Below are positions 10,815 through 19,858 of a stretch of 64,000 nucleotides of DNA, piece by piece (within the stretch, counting starts at the first letter, position 1; each line of letters opens with the position of its first letter). The DNA lies in NCBI GenBank assembly GCA_965603365.1, contig CBFDCR010000005.1, positions 57,577 through 121,576 of the forward strand. Reading direction: 5' to 3'. This stretch comes from JAHELQ01 sp965603365 (GTDB taxonomy: Bacteria > Acidobacteriota > Aminicenantia > UBA2199). The notes under the pieces were generated by a model. It ran no database searches. It saw nothing but the letters and a program-made list of their open reading frames with translations, and was not told where the DNA came from. Position numbers and translations under genes: made by a program.

Positions 10815-11626
10815 TAACCTTTCAATTTGAATTCCAGGGCCGCAGCCGGTTCCAGTATCCGGAAGGTGAAGGATTCGGCTATGAACAATTCCACCTGGGC
10901 GGTGTCGTGGTTGAGATAACCGATGGAGAGATCCTGGCCCACCGTGAGCTCATAGTCGCCGCCCCGGCCGGAGATCAGGGCGCCGCCCTCGATGGCGGGG
11001 CTCCAGAGAATGTCGCCCCTCAGCATATCCTTGACCCTCTTAAACAGCGGATAGCCTCTTTTATCACCCTGCTGAAGGAGCTGGTAGGGCAGGCTGCCCA
11101 ATACCAGGTAGTAGGGACCGCCGATACCGCTCTTTTGAATAGTGACGATCCCGGTTTCGATGATCTCCTGATAGTTTTCGGGATCTCCGGGCAGGTCAAT
11201 GGGTTTGTGGGAGCTGGATGATAATATGCCTTCGATGCCCGCCTTCTTGAGGCCGTAATAGATGGCCCTCTCCTCGAACAAAGCTGCTTTCCGGCCAGCT
11301 TCGTCCAGGGGATCGAGATCGGGATTTTTTAACCCCCGTTCCAGGTTGTCCAGATCTTCAATGTTTAATTTAAAGGGGACGCGGAACTCGATTAACGGCA
11401 GTACTTCCCGTTTTCCCCAGGCCACTCCCGGCAGGGAACCCTCTTTTTGATTGATGGTCACCTTTCCCAGGTTTACGGCCGAGAGTGTCCAGCCGTGGGG
11501 GCCGTTGAAATCGACCAATGTTCGGGCCGACAGGTTTCCCCTTAACACGGTCTTGGCCTGGGTATCGATTTCATCCCAGGCTGACCCCACTATAGGGGCA
11601 AAGGATCGTTTTAACAGATCACTCAT
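10814..11626 (-). CDS. family 1 encapsulin shell protein
   Basis: A 270-residue HK97-fold nanocompartment shell protein (linocin M18/encapsulin family). It opens MSDLLKRSFAPIVGSAWDEID, the characteristic N-terminus that holds cargo peptides, with LDNLERG and E-loop-type sequence (PLIEFRVPFKL) and the conserved SFTFRILEPAAAL C-terminus. The start at 11626 is set by GGAGAG; an upstream extension to 11815 is noise. It is 16 nt downstream of a ferritin-like gene that carries a cargo-loading tag, so the shell should encapsulate that ferroxidase and store iron. The HAD gene overlaps its stop. Confidence 0.95.
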   Translation of the reverse strand: MSDLLKRSFAPIVGSAWDEIDTQAKTVLRGNLSARTLVDFNGPHGWTLSAVNLGKVTINQKEGSLPGVAWGKREVLPLIEFRVPFKLNIEDLDNLERGLKNPDLDPLDEAGRKAALFEERAIYYGLKKAGIEGILSSSSHKPIDLPGDPENYQEIIETGIVTIQKSGIGGPYYLVLGSLPYQLLQQGDKRGYPLFKRVKDMLRGDILWSPAIEGGALISGRGGDYELTVGQDLSIGYLNHDTAQVELFIAESFTFRILEPAAALEFKLKG

Positions 11627-11642
11627 TTTACTCTCCTTTTTT

Positions 11643-11993
11643 TTATTTTCCGATACCCAGGCTGCCGTCTGATGCAGCGGTACCGGCAGCTTCGTCTTCC
11701 CCCGATTCTGCCGATTCGATCTGGGTGATGGGGGCCGAGGTGAAGAGGTAGGTCCGCAGTTCCTCATCAAACTCGGGGAATCTTCGCCGCAGCCACTCCA
11801 GGGCCATGGCAGCATGCTCGATCTCCTCGTTGCGATTATGAATCAATATTTCCTTTAGGGCCGGGTCGGTTGCCACATCTGCCCGCTGGTTATACCAATC
11901 GATGGCCTCCAGCTCCTCGATCAGGCTGGCTAAGGCGCGATGGGCATCCATTGCCTCTGCCGAGAGGCCGCTTTCGTGATAGACTGTACTCAT
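11643..11993 (-). CDS. encapsulated ferritin (EncFtn) cargo protein
   Basis: A 116-residue two-helix ferroxidase. LIEELEAIDWYNQRADV and HNRNEEIEHAAMALEWLRR supply the Glu and ExxH ligands of the EncFtn di-iron site formed at a dimer interface. After a flexible acidic linker it ends DGSLGIGK, matching the encapsulin cargo-loading peptide (GSLGIG core). It is immediately upstream of the shell gene on the same strand. It oxidises Fe(II) inside the shell for mineral storage, detoxifying iron together with the Feo and peroxiredoxin genes nearby. Confidence 0.95.
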   Translation of the reverse strand: MSTVYHESGLSAEAMDAHRALASLIEELEAIDWYNQRADVATDPALKEILIHNRNEEIEHAAMALEWLRRRFPEFDEELRTYLFTSAPITQIESAESGEDEAAGTAASDGSLGIGK

Positions 11994-12075
11994 TTGTCCC
12001 TCCTAAATTTTATGACGTTAATGTCAAGATTCATTTTAACAGAAATAGGCTGACTGTGCAAGAATAGGGAATGTT

Positions 12076-12543
12076 TTAATACGGAACTTTATCTTCTTTT
12101 TGCGTCCACATCTCAAATAGGTTGAGACAGGCGTCTCTGCCCATCTGAGTCGTGTGTATAACTTTTTCGTTGGTTTCTCCCCGGATGGTATGATAGATGA
12201 GCTGGTCGTCAAAGCCGATTTTGGCGGCATCTTCCTGGGTGCAGGCGTAATACAGGTTTCTGATTTTGGCCCAGATTATGGCTCCCAGGCACATGGGACA
12301 GGGTTCACAGGTGGAATAGATTTCGCAGCCCGAAAGATCGAAAGTCTCCAGTTGTGTGGACGCCAGTCTTATGGCCAGGATTTCGGCATGGGCGGTGGGA
12401 TCGTGGCTGTCAATGACCTGGTTGTGGGCCCGGGCGATAATCGTACCATTTTGTACCACCACGGCACCAAAGGGCCCGCCGTGGTTCTTTCTTAAACCTG
12501 CTAAGGCTTCTTCGTAGGCAATCTGCATGAATTTATTTTTCAT
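12076..12543 (-). CDS. guaD: guanine deaminase-like nucleobase/nucleoside deaminase
   Basis: A 155-residue cytidine-deaminase-fold zinc enzyme. Zinc ligands and catalytic Glu are in TAHAEILAI (HAE) and TCEPCPMCLGA (PCxxC). The GGPFGAVVVQNG segment and total length match Bacillus-type guanine deaminase rather than TadA; it ends in KEDKVPY, an aromatic tail as in GuaD. The reaction would be guanine to xanthine. CAGGAGAC precedes the ATG. It is 20 nt downstream of the potassium-channel gene in the same direction. A broader tRNA/nucleoside deaminase is the alternative. Confidence 0.85.
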   Translation of the reverse strand: MKNKFMQIAYEEALAGLRKNHGGPFGAVVVQNGTIIARAHNQVIDSHDPTAHAEILAIRLASTQLETFDLSGCEIYSTCEPCPMCLGAIIWAKIRNLYYACTQEDAAKIGFDDQLIYHTIRGETNEKVIHTTQMGRDACLNLFEMWTQKEDKVPY

Positions 12544-12563
12544 TTTTCTGTCTCCTGGTATAA

Positions 12564-13541
12564 TCAGGTCACCCGCAGCAGCTTTTCCCTCTCACCGATG
12601 AGAATGAGGAGGTCGCCGGCCCGGATTTCCAGTTCAGCGGAAGGGTTAAAGAACATTTTGTCCAGTCGTTTCACCGCCACCACTATGGCGTCAAAGTCTT
12701 TGCGAATTCCCGAATCTTTAATGGTTTTGCCCGCCAGGGGCGAGTCTTTGGCGATGGTGATCTCTTCCAGGGAGAGGGCCAGGTTCCGGGTCTGGGTGAC
12801 CAGGTCGATCAGGTTGACCACGTTGGGTTTTAATACCGTGTTGATAATACGCCTGGACGCGAGTGAATGGGGGGTCACCACCAGATCTGCGCCGATTTTA
12901 TAGAGTTTTTTTTCGTTATTCACATCTAAGGCCCGGGTGATGATAAAAATGTCGGGCTTCAATTCCCTGGCGGTCAGAACGGTAAATATATTTTCCGCAT
13001 CCGTGGGCAGCAGGGTGATGAAGGTACTGGCTTTTGTGACTTCTGCCGTCGTTAAAGACTCTTCATTGGTGGCGTCGGCCAACATCACGTTATAGCCCCG
13101 TTCCTCGGCGGCGGCAAATCGCTCTTGATTGCACTCCATGATGATAAAGTTGACATTTTTTTCCGCCAGATCCCGGGCCACGACTTCACCCATCCGGCCG
13201 TAGCCGACGATGATGATATGATCTTTCATTTTGGCCAATGTTTTCATTTTTCTTCTCCCCAGTATTTTGCGGATTCGATCCTCTACCGTATGTTCGGCGA
13301 TGAAGACCGCGGCAGACAAGAAGACACCCAGGCCGGTGACGATCACGAAGATCGTGAAAATGGTTCCCAACGGCGATAAAGGAAAAACCTCTCCGTAACC
13401 GACGGTGGCAATGCTGATGATGGTCATGTATAGGGCATCCAGGAAATCGGCTTTCTCGATTAAGATATAGCCGGTCACATCGATGAAAAGCACGGCAAGC
13501 AATATGGTAATGAGATAAAGAATTCTAAATCTTTTAGCCAT
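12564..13541 (-). CDS. potassium channel with RCK (TrkA-N/TrkA-C) domains
   Basis: A 325-residue membrane protein. Two membrane helices flank the pore and the selectivity filter ATVGYGE (about residue 46). A Rossmann-type RCK domain follows (HIIIVGYGRMGEVVARDL, about 108-125), then a TrkA-C domain (AGDLLILIGEREKL near the end). The architecture matches MthK/Kch-like ligand-gated K+ channels, with nucleotide or ion binding in the cytosolic RCK ring controlling gating. It precedes guaD with a 20-nt gap. Function is well supported at family level. Confidence 0.92.
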   Translation of the reverse strand: MAKRFRILYLITILLAVLFIDVTGYILIEKADFLDALYMTIISIATVGYGEVFPLSPLGTIFTIFVIVTGLGVFLSAAVFIAEHTVEDRIRKILGRRKMKTLAKMKDHIIIVGYGRMGEVVARDLAEKNVNFIIMECNQERFAAAEERGYNVMLADATNEESLTTAEVTKASTFITLLPTDAENIFTVLTARELKPDIFIITRALDVNNEKKLYKIGADLVVTPHSLASRRIINTVLKPNVVNLIDLVTQTRNLALSLEEITIAKDSPLAGKTIKDSGIRKDFDAIVVAVKRLDKMFFNPSAELEIRAGDLLILIGEREKLLRVT

Positions 13542-13586
13542 CGGTTCTATTTTACCAGAATCGGATTGTTCGGTAAACCGGGGGGC

Positions 13587-15524
13587 TCAGGAAAATAGCG
13601 GAAACACGAGGCGGATGAATAGGGAGAGTATGATGGCAATGAAGAATGTGAGGAGGGTAATCAGACTGGCTTTTTGCCAGTTAAATTCTCTGGCTAAAGC
13701 GGCGATGGTGGCGATGCATGGTATATAAAAGGTGGCAAATACGGTAAAGGTATAAACCTGGGTGGGCGTCATGACACTCAAAACCTGGGACGTTTCATGG
13801 ATGCCTAAAGCCGCGGCCAGCAGCAGCAGGGCCAGCTCTTTTCTCATGATACCGAAGAGTAAGACCATCCCCAGCGCCGGGGGCAGTCCCAGCACACCGG
13901 CAGTAAAGGGGGCGAAGACGGCGTTTACGGTATCGGTTAGCTGATAATGGCCGATGATTTCCAGGACGATGCTGCCCACAATGAGCAGCGGCAGGGCGAT
14001 CACTACAAACTCCTTCAACCGGAACCAGGTTTTGTTGAGCAGTGCTTTTGTATGGGGCAGGTGGTATTTGGGGATCTCCATGACTAAACCGGGGCTCACT
14101 TCCGGCATGGCCCTGGACATGATCTTGCCCGTTATCCCCAGGATAATAATGTTGAGCACGTAAATCATGATGGCCGCTTCAATGGAGAATAGGGCCCCCG
14201 CCAATCCCAGGATAATGACCATCCGGGCCGAACAGGGAACCAGCGTGGTCAGGGTGGCGGTAATCAATCGGTCCCGCGGAGATTTTAATATCCTGGTAGC
14301 CATTACGGCCGGGACTGAACAGCCGTACCCCGATACGATCGGAATGATGGACATGCCGTGCAGGCCGATGCGGTGCATCACGTTGTCGAATAGAAAGGCC
14401 ACCCTGGCCAGATAGCCGGTGTCTTCCAGCACCGACAGCATGACGAAGAAGGGCAGCAGGTAAGAGATGGCAATCGTAATACCCCCTCCCAGGCCGTGGA
14501 TGAATCCTTTAGAAATGGAGAGGAGAAATGTGCCTTCTCCCAGTTTGGTGGCCAAAAGATGGATGAGGGTTTCAAAAAAATCGGTAAATAAAGGTTCGGT
14601 GGCTTCGGCAATGGTATAAATACCCTTAAAGGTTACATAAAGGATGCCGATCATGAAGAGATAGCCCAAAAACGGATGCATCAGTAAGGTATCGATTTTA
14701 TGGCGGATGTCTCTCTTTAAGGGGGTTCCCACCTTAGCCACATTCTCAAAAATTTGAAAGGCCAGGTTGTGCCTGACAGAGGAGATGATGAACTCGGAAC
14801 TTTGGCCGGGAACTCTTTCGAGACTCTTTACGGTTTTTTCGATAAATTGCCGGTCTGCTTCATCGAAAAGTGGATTTAAATGGTTCAAAATAAGGGGATC
14901 CTTCTCCAGTAGTTTGATGGCCATTAACCGGTAATTCCAATGTTCCGGGATTTCCTTTTTCCGCATGAAATCGGTCAGCCCGCTGTACACGGCTTCGAGG
15001 TCGGCGGGCGCCTTAATGATGTGGGGAATTATTCTTTCTTTACCGGCCCGGAAGGCCTCGGCAAAGAGATCGAAGACCCCTTTGCCTTTTCTACCGATGG
15101 TGGCTACCACCGGTACACCGGTGGCCCGGGATAATTTTTCCAGATCAATGGCAATGCCCTTCCGCTCCGTTTCGTCTATCATATTCAGGGCCAATACCAT
15201 GGGCTTTTGCAGTTCCATGATTTGCAGGGTGAGTTCCAGGCTCCGGGACAGCACCGAGGCGTCGATGATGTTGATTATCACCGTATTGCTGTCGGCATTC
15301 AAGAGGTAATTGGCCGCCGCCAGTTCGGCATCGTCGGTGGACTGCAGGGAATAGATGCCCGGAAGGTCGGTCGCCTTAATTTTTTCATTTTTGACTTCAA
15401 TTTCCCCGGAGGTGTATTCGACCGTAATTCCCGGGAAGTTGGATACTTCAGACCGGTAACCGATCACCTCGTTAAATATCGTACTTTTACCGGAGTTTGG
15501 CTGACCGGCTAAAATGAATTCCAT
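13587..15524 (-). CDS. feoB: ferrous iron transporter FeoB
   Basis: A 645-residue inner-membrane Fe(II) transporter. The N-terminal G domain shows G1 GQPNSGKST (7-15), G3 DLPGIYSL and G4 ALNMID; then the helical GDI region and two Gate domains with GYGCSVPAVMATR and the later CSARMVIILG segment. Its ATG overlaps the feoA stop by one base (TGATG). feoC is absent; the operon is dtxR-feoA-feoB. Regulation is presumably through the upstream DtxR-type protein. Confidence 0.96.
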   Translation of the reverse strand: MEFILAGQPNSGKSTIFNEVIGYRSEVSNFPGITVEYTSGEIEVKNEKIKATDLPGIYSLQSTDDAELAAANYLLNADSNTVIINIIDASVLSRSLELTLQIMELQKPMVLALNMIDETERKGIAIDLEKLSRATGVPVVATIGRKGKGVFDLFAEAFRAGKERIIPHIIKAPADLEAVYSGLTDFMRKKEIPEHWNYRLMAIKLLEKDPLILNHLNPLFDEADRQFIEKTVKSLERVPGQSSEFIISSVRHNLAFQIFENVAKVGTPLKRDIRHKIDTLLMHPFLGYLFMIGILYVTFKGIYTIAEATEPLFTDFFETLIHLLATKLGEGTFLLSISKGFIHGLGGGITIAISYLLPFFVMLSVLEDTGYLARVAFLFDNVMHRIGLHGMSIIPIVSGYGCSVPAVMATRILKSPRDRLITATLTTLVPCSARMVIILGLAGALFSIEAAIMIYVLNIIILGITGKIMSRAMPEVSPGLVMEIPKYHLPHTKALLNKTWFRLKEFVVIALPLLIVGSIVLEIIGHYQLTDTVNAVFAPFTAGVLGLPPALGMVLLFGIMRKELALLLLAAALGIHETSQVLSVMTPTQVYTFTVFATFYIPCIATIAALAREFNWQKASLITLLTFFIAIILSLFIRLVFPLFS

Positions 15525-15805
15525 CAGGTCAATCGTTCCACTAAAACCTTCTGGGCTAAGCCGAAACCAATGGCAATTTCCGAGTTCTGTTGTATCACGA
15601 TCAATGGGCCGTGTAAATGAGATTTCCGACGAATTTCGACGGTATCGCCGATATTCAGGCCCAGGTTCATGAGATTAATTGTGGCCCCCCGGCCGGCATC
15701 AATGCTGACAATTTTAACCTTCTCCCCCTGTCGGCAGGCAATTAATCTGTCGCGGCAGGTATCGTCACTTCTGTTGAATCGTCTCATCGCTCTTCTATCG
15801 TGCAT
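15524..15805 (-). CDS. feoA: FeoA-family protein
   Basis: A 93-residue SH3-like protein that assists FeoB. A Cys-containing N-terminal stretch (MRRFNRSDDTCRDRLIACRQ) precedes the FeoA core (GEKVKIVSIDAGRGA, LNIGDTVEIRR, AIGFGLAQKVLV). It has its own consensus promoter inside the end of the DtxR gene and is coupled to feoB by a one-base overlap. Confidence 0.92.
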   Translation of the reverse strand: MHDRRAMRRFNRSDDTCRDRLIACRQGEKVKIVSIDAGRGATINLMNLGLNIGDTVEIRRKSHLHGPLIVIQQNSEIAIGFGLAQKVLVERLT

Positions 15806-15833
15806 GCTGGTTCACCAATATTAAGGATTGTAT

Positions 15834-15862
15834 ATTATAGTCGTGCCTAACATTTTTGTCAA
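15834..15862 (-). promoter_or_regulatory. consensus sigma-70 promoter for feoAB
   Basis: Minus strand TTGACA (plus 15857-15862), exactly 17 nt, TATAAT (15834-15839): a perfect match to both hexamers. The expected start of transcription is about 20 nt before the feoA ATG. It lies over the 3' end of the dtxR-type gene, so feoAB can be transcribed separately. I could not identify a clear DtxR-type palindrome on it. Confidence 0.85.
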
Positions 15863-16335
15863 GTTTTTTCTGTGCTAAAAGCTTCGGATTCTGCCAGTTG
15901 TTTATCGGATTTCATATAATCTCTAAGGGTTTGCCGCCACATGGTGATTTGCTCCGGGCAGGTGTCGATGAAGTGGATAAATTTTATGATCTTTTCGTAG
16001 GTTTCGTCACTGATTTGATGTTCGATCAGGCAGGCGTCCTTTTCGGCTATTTCTTCATCCACACCTAAGATTTCGGTTAAAAATTTGAACAGGGTCTGAT
16101 GCTTCTCAAAGATTTTCAGGGCCATTCTCTCTCCCTGTGGTGTCAGTTCGATGTATCCGTAATGTTCGTGTTCCACCAGCCCCTTTTCTTCCAGTTTCTT
16201 TAAGGCTCCAATTACCGAGGCCGATCTCACCCCAAGCCTTTTGACCAGATCCTTTACCCGGACGACCTTTTTCTTCTCCTTCAAGAATAAAATCGCCTCC
16301 AGGTAATCTTCCATGCTTTGACTCAATTGTTCCAT
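15859..16335 (-). CDS. DtxR/MntR-family metal-dependent transcriptional repressor
   Basis: A 158-residue regulator with an N-terminal winged helix (MEDYLEAILFLKEKKKVVRVKD, RLGVRSASVIGALKKLEEKG) and a dimerisation/metal domain with HEHYGYIELT, ERMALKIFEKHQTL and DACLIEHQIS ligands, ending without an SH3 domain, as in MntR/short DtxR proteins. GGAAGG precedes the ATG. Situated directly upstream of feoAB, it probably represses iron import when Fe(II) (or Mn(II)) is bound. Confidence 0.92.
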   Translation of the reverse strand: MEQLSQSMEDYLEAILFLKEKKKVVRVKDLVKRLGVRSASVIGALKKLEEKGLVEHEHYGYIELTPQGERMALKIFEKHQTLFKFLTEILGVDEEIAEKDACLIEHQISDETYEKIIKFIHFIDTCPEQITMWRQTLRDYMKSDKQLAESEAFSTEKT

Positions 16336-16365
16336 TTTTTCAAACCTTCCGGTAGTTACGCCTAT

Positions 16366-16394
16366 ATTTTATAGACAATCCTGCCAGGTGTCAA
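16366..16394 (-). promoter_or_regulatory. sigma-70 promoter for the DtxR-type gene
   Basis: Minus strand TTGACA (plus 16389-16394), 17-nt spacer, TAAAAT (16366-16371). The -35 overlaps the final bases of the upstream DUF4143 ATPase gene. Confidence 0.7.
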
Positions 16395-17554
16395 CCCCCC
16401 CGAATGAGATCACCGGACCAGAGGCGCTGCAGAAAGATTTCCCAGGGCAGGATCAGGATGCCGTCGTCGGTCTTGCGGGGGGTCGGGTCCCGCGATACCA
16501 GTATGTATTGGGTTTGATGTTCCTCTTTAAAGGCCCGCAAGCCGCTTAAATGGCGATCCTGGACCCGGTCGGTGGATTTGATTTCGACGGCCGCCTCGAT
16601 ATCCCCCAGGATGAGATCCACCTCCAGTTGGGAAGTGGTCCGCCAGTAACTAACCGGGTAATCGAGTTCGGAGTAACTGGAGTGGGCCAGTACTTCCAGG
16701 GTAATGAAGTGTTCGAATGCCCGGCCAAAGAGTTCCGATCCCTCCATAACATCCCCCCGCCGTGTCAAATGGCCCACCACGCCCACATCAAAGAAGACGA
16801 ACTTCGCGGCCCGAATCAATCGTCGTTTCATTCTCTTGCTGTAAGCGGGGATAAATTTGCCGATCAGGGTATCCTGCAAAATCTGGAAGTAGCCTTTGAT
16901 GGTGGGGGAACTGACGCCGCAGTCGTTGGCAATGTTGTGGTAATGAATCATTTCCCCGTTGGAGATGGCCGCCACCTCCAGGAATCGATTAAAGGCGGGG
17001 ATGTGTCGAGTCAGGGCCTCGGCGGCAATCTCCTCCTTTAAATAGTCCCCGATGTAGGCCTGGAGCAGCCTGGGTGGAGACTTGTGCAGGTAGTGGCGGG
17101 GCAGGAGACCGTGGTTGAGGGCTTTTGTCAGAGAAAAATCGGGGATCTCCGGGTAGACGAGGGGAAAGAGTTCGCAGCGTACCGCCCGCCCCCCCAGCAG
17201 GTTGCCGTGGCTTCGTTTCAATTTCCGGGGGCTGGAGCCGCACAGGATAAAACGAAGGCCCCTGTTTTCGATGAGCCAGTGGATCTCGTCTAGCAATTCC
17301 GGTATTTTCTGTACTTCGTCTACGATGATCGGCTGTTTCTGCCTGTCCCCGGTCAATCCCCGGGCTTCACACTCCTGGCGAATAATCGAGGGGTCTGCCA
17401 GCAGGCGCCGGTATTGGTCGGCCAACAAGAGGTCATAATAGAGGGCTCCCGGGAAGAGAGTCTTTAATAGGGTGCTTTTCCCGGTCTGCCGGGGTCCCCA
17501 CAGGAAGCAAGACTCGCTCTGGCTAAATTTTAAGTCTAACCTGCGTCGATACAT
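16391..17554 (-). CDS. AAA ATPase with DUF4143 (orphan P-loop ATPase)
   Basis: A 387-residue ATPase. Walker A GPRQTGKST is at about 20-28, Walker B-like PIIVDEVQKIPE near 75-86, and sensor RFILCGSSPRKL; the second half has the DUF4143 winged-helix and a restriction-nuclease-like end (DLILGDIEAAVEIKST). This archaeal/bacterial ATPase family is abundant, poorly understood and often found near toxin-antitoxin or mobile DNA. The start MYRRRLDLKF overlaps the first of three near-palindromic repeats in the upstream region, which may be an operator. Confidence 0.85.
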   Translation of the reverse strand: MYRRRLDLKFSQSESCFLWGPRQTGKSTLLKTLFPGALYYDLLLADQYRRLLADPSIIRQECEARGLTGDRQKQPIIVDEVQKIPELLDEIHWLIENRGLRFILCGSSPRKLKRSHGNLLGGRAVRCELFPLVYPEIPDFSLTKALNHGLLPRHYLHKSPPRLLQAYIGDYLKEEIAAEALTRHIPAFNRFLEVAAISNGEMIHYHNIANDCGVSSPTIKGYFQILQDTLIGKFIPAYSKRMKRRLIRAAKFVFFDVGVVGHLTRRGDVMEGSELFGRAFEHFITLEVLAHSSYSELDYPVSYWRTTSQLEVDLILGDIEAAVEIKSTDRVQDRHLSGLRAFKEEHQTQYILVSRDPTPRKTDDGILILPWEIFLQRLWSGDLIRGG

Positions 17555-17628
17555 GATAATCTAAACCTCTTCTTTAAATTATCATGACAATCTAAAGCAT
17601 AGTTTTAGATTATCATGACATTCTAAAA
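17552..17628. promoter_or_regulatory. three iterated near-palindromes overlapping the ATPase start
   Basis: Three copies of a CATGAYAATCTAAA-type element lie at 17552-17565, 17573-17596 and 17603-17628. The third is a 26-bp near-palindrome with perfect arms TTTTAGA and TCTAAAA around ATCATGAC-like centre; the first covers the ATG of the ATPase gene. The iterated arrangement suggests an operator for autoregulation or a recombination site; no protein assignment is possible. Confidence 0.5.
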
Positions 17629-17670
17629 CAGCATACCCCATTTCCCCCCCCCTGTCAACTGCTCAAGTGC

Positions 17671-17754
17671 CCCACCCCTACGCGTATTTGACCCGCCCCT
17701 TCTCTATGTTGACCCACCCCTACGGGATTTGGACCCCTCCCTACGCGTTTTTTA
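17671..17754 (+). repeat. four 21-bp imperfect tandem repeats
   Basis: Units at 17671-17691, 17692-17712, 17713-17733 and 17734-17754, consensus CCCACCCCTACGCGTATTTGA. They end one base before the stop codon of the kinase-FGE remnant on the other strand. Since 21 is seven codons, the plus strand reads as a heptapeptide repeat (PHPYAYL, TRPFSML, THPYGIW, TPPYAFF). A second unrelated 21-bp array is at 28155-28259. Confidence 0.8.
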
Positions 17755-17755
17755 T

Positions 17756-19858
17756 CTACTTTTCACTGACCAGGCAAAGACGAAAACCCAGTGCATTCGT
17801 GCGTTCTGATGACTTCATACCTTTGCGGGAAAAACACGTGAGATCTTGATCATTTTTAGAGTAGAAACTCCCACCCCGGACTGCCCGGTAGCCGGCTTCC
17901 TCCCCGGGGTACACATCTCTACACCTTTCTTCGGCATTTCCTGCTATATTGAGCATTCCATAGGGAGAAGCACCTTGAGGACAAGAGCCGACTTCGGCTG
18001 TCTTTGTATCAGGAGAGGAAAAATTTGCCAGATTTCGGTCAGGTTCCCGGTTACCCCAGGGGTACTCGCGTCCGTCTGTTCCCCGGGCTGCCTTCTCCCA
18101 TTGATCTTCTGAAGGAAGTTGGAATGCCAGGCCGGTCTTTTCGGATAACCAGTCGCAATATTTTGTGGCATTATCCCAGGTTATTCCCACTATCGGATAA
18201 TCATCGCCTTCTTGACCATTATAATAGCCATCCCCTTTTTTTATATGATGAGGGCTGTTTTCATCCATATATTCTGGCTCATGTTTTTTATTATTTTTGG
18301 CAAACTTCAAATACTGCGCCGTAGATACTTCGGTTTTGCCCATCCAGAACCCGTCAAGGTAAAGTTCCTCTAGCTCCCCGGGCTTACCTTTTTTAAAATT
18401 CCCTGGCGGGATATATATCATTTCGATTCCATCCCCAAAATCAGCCAGCCACAAAACCTTCTTCCTTGTCTTTTCCCTTTTTATCCGGGTCTCTTTGATT
18501 TTAGATTTTCTTAATATCTCTTTAACATGCCCGGGCATCTCCTTTAATAATTCAATGTCTTGTTCCAGTTCTTGATTTATGACAACTCCTATTTTTTTTG
18601 CCTCCCCCAGGTATTTACCGGCCTCCTGGTAGTTGGCCTGTTTATAATAATTTTCAGCTTTGGACAAATACCCGTGGTATTCCTCATTGATTTGTTTTTC
18701 CAACTCCGCGATTTCTGACGAATTGGGGTGCGTTTTCTTGGCTTTTGCCAGAAAATCTCGTACTTTTGTAAAATCTCCGCGTTGTATGGATTTCCTTGCG
18801 GAAAGAATGTAGTTATCGAATTCTATTTCTTTTTTCAATTGGTTTATGAACGCGTTAGTCCGAGAAACCAGCGATTCGGTTTCATCATTAGCCGGGATGT
18901 GTTGGTATTTGGATAAAAACCCGCGGCAAGCAGCCACTTTTTCTTCCCGGGCTGCCTCTCCCTCTAAGATCTTTTCTAATGCCTGGAAATCCTTTTTCAT
19001 TAAGTTTCTTTTTATTTGTGCCTCCAGTTTTTCTGTTTCCGGTGTATATTCTATGTTTTTCGCCTTTTCCACTTCATCAAGGGCTTTTTCATAATCCCCG
19101 GACCGGTTGTATTGCCCTGCTAAAGACATGTGGGTATGGTACTGTTCTTCAGGACTTATTCCTTTTTTTCCTATGCCCAGGGGGTTGATCACGATAAATG
19201 CCGCCACAGCAATAATAACGAATAAATATACCAGGTATTTAAGTGATTTTGATCCGGGTTTGTTTTTTTGTTCTTCCCTTACATTTTTAAGTGCCTCTAA
19301 GAGTTCGGCAGCACTCTTGTACCTGTCCCCAGGATTTTTTGCCGCGGCTTTTTTTATTATTTTTTGTAAGCTTACCGGCGCCTCCGGGTTCTTTTTGGTC
19401 ACATCGGGGATGGAAATATTTAGACTTTCATATATCAATTCCAATTGATTTTTCCCTTCAAAGGGCTTTTCTCCTGCCAGCATTTCATATAACACGATCC
19501 CGAAGGAGTAAATATCGGATTCCGGGCCGACATCTTTTTTTCTTGAAAAAATTTCAGGGGCGATGTAGGCGGGAGTTCCGATAATACCGCTCATGGTCAG
19601 TGATTTATCGTCTGCCTGATCCCTGGCCAGGCCGAAATCTATTATTATGGCTCTTCCATTATTCTCATCAACCATTATATTCGCGGGTTTAATGTCCCTG
19701 TGGATAACACCGGCCTTGTGGATTTCACCAAGGGCAGTGAGTATGTCTTCGGATAAGCGGATGATGGTCTCAATATCTAAGGGAGAATTTTCTTTTAACA
19801 TATCTGCCAGGGTAACTCCTTCTATATACTCCATCAATAGATAGGGAACCTCGATCAA
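17756..19858 (-). pseudogene. 5'-truncated Ser/Thr kinase with coiled/TPR region and formylglycine-generating-enzyme-like domain
   Basis: About 700 codons remain. The reading begins inside a kinase at VPYLLMEYIEGVTL; the ATP-binding N-lobe (glycine loop, catalytic Lys) is missing, while HRDIKPANIMV, DFGLARD and APE (PAYIAPEIF) are intact. A membrane segment (LKYLVYLFVIIAVAAFIVINPLG) follows at about 208-226, then helical repeat sequence and a C-terminal SUMF1/FGE-like domain (MIYIPPGNF, WDNATKYCDWLSEKTG, AVRGGSF, GFRLCLV). The only start available is a TTG right after an in-frame TGA. It abuts the equally truncated gene at 19854. Kinase activity is unlikely; the FGE-like part could still fold if expressed. 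Confidence 0.8.

Noticed and set aside
15806..15858. DtxR-type operator over the feoA promoter
   Set aside because: TTAGGC occurs near the -10 but no symmetric second half is visible, so I do not call a binding site.
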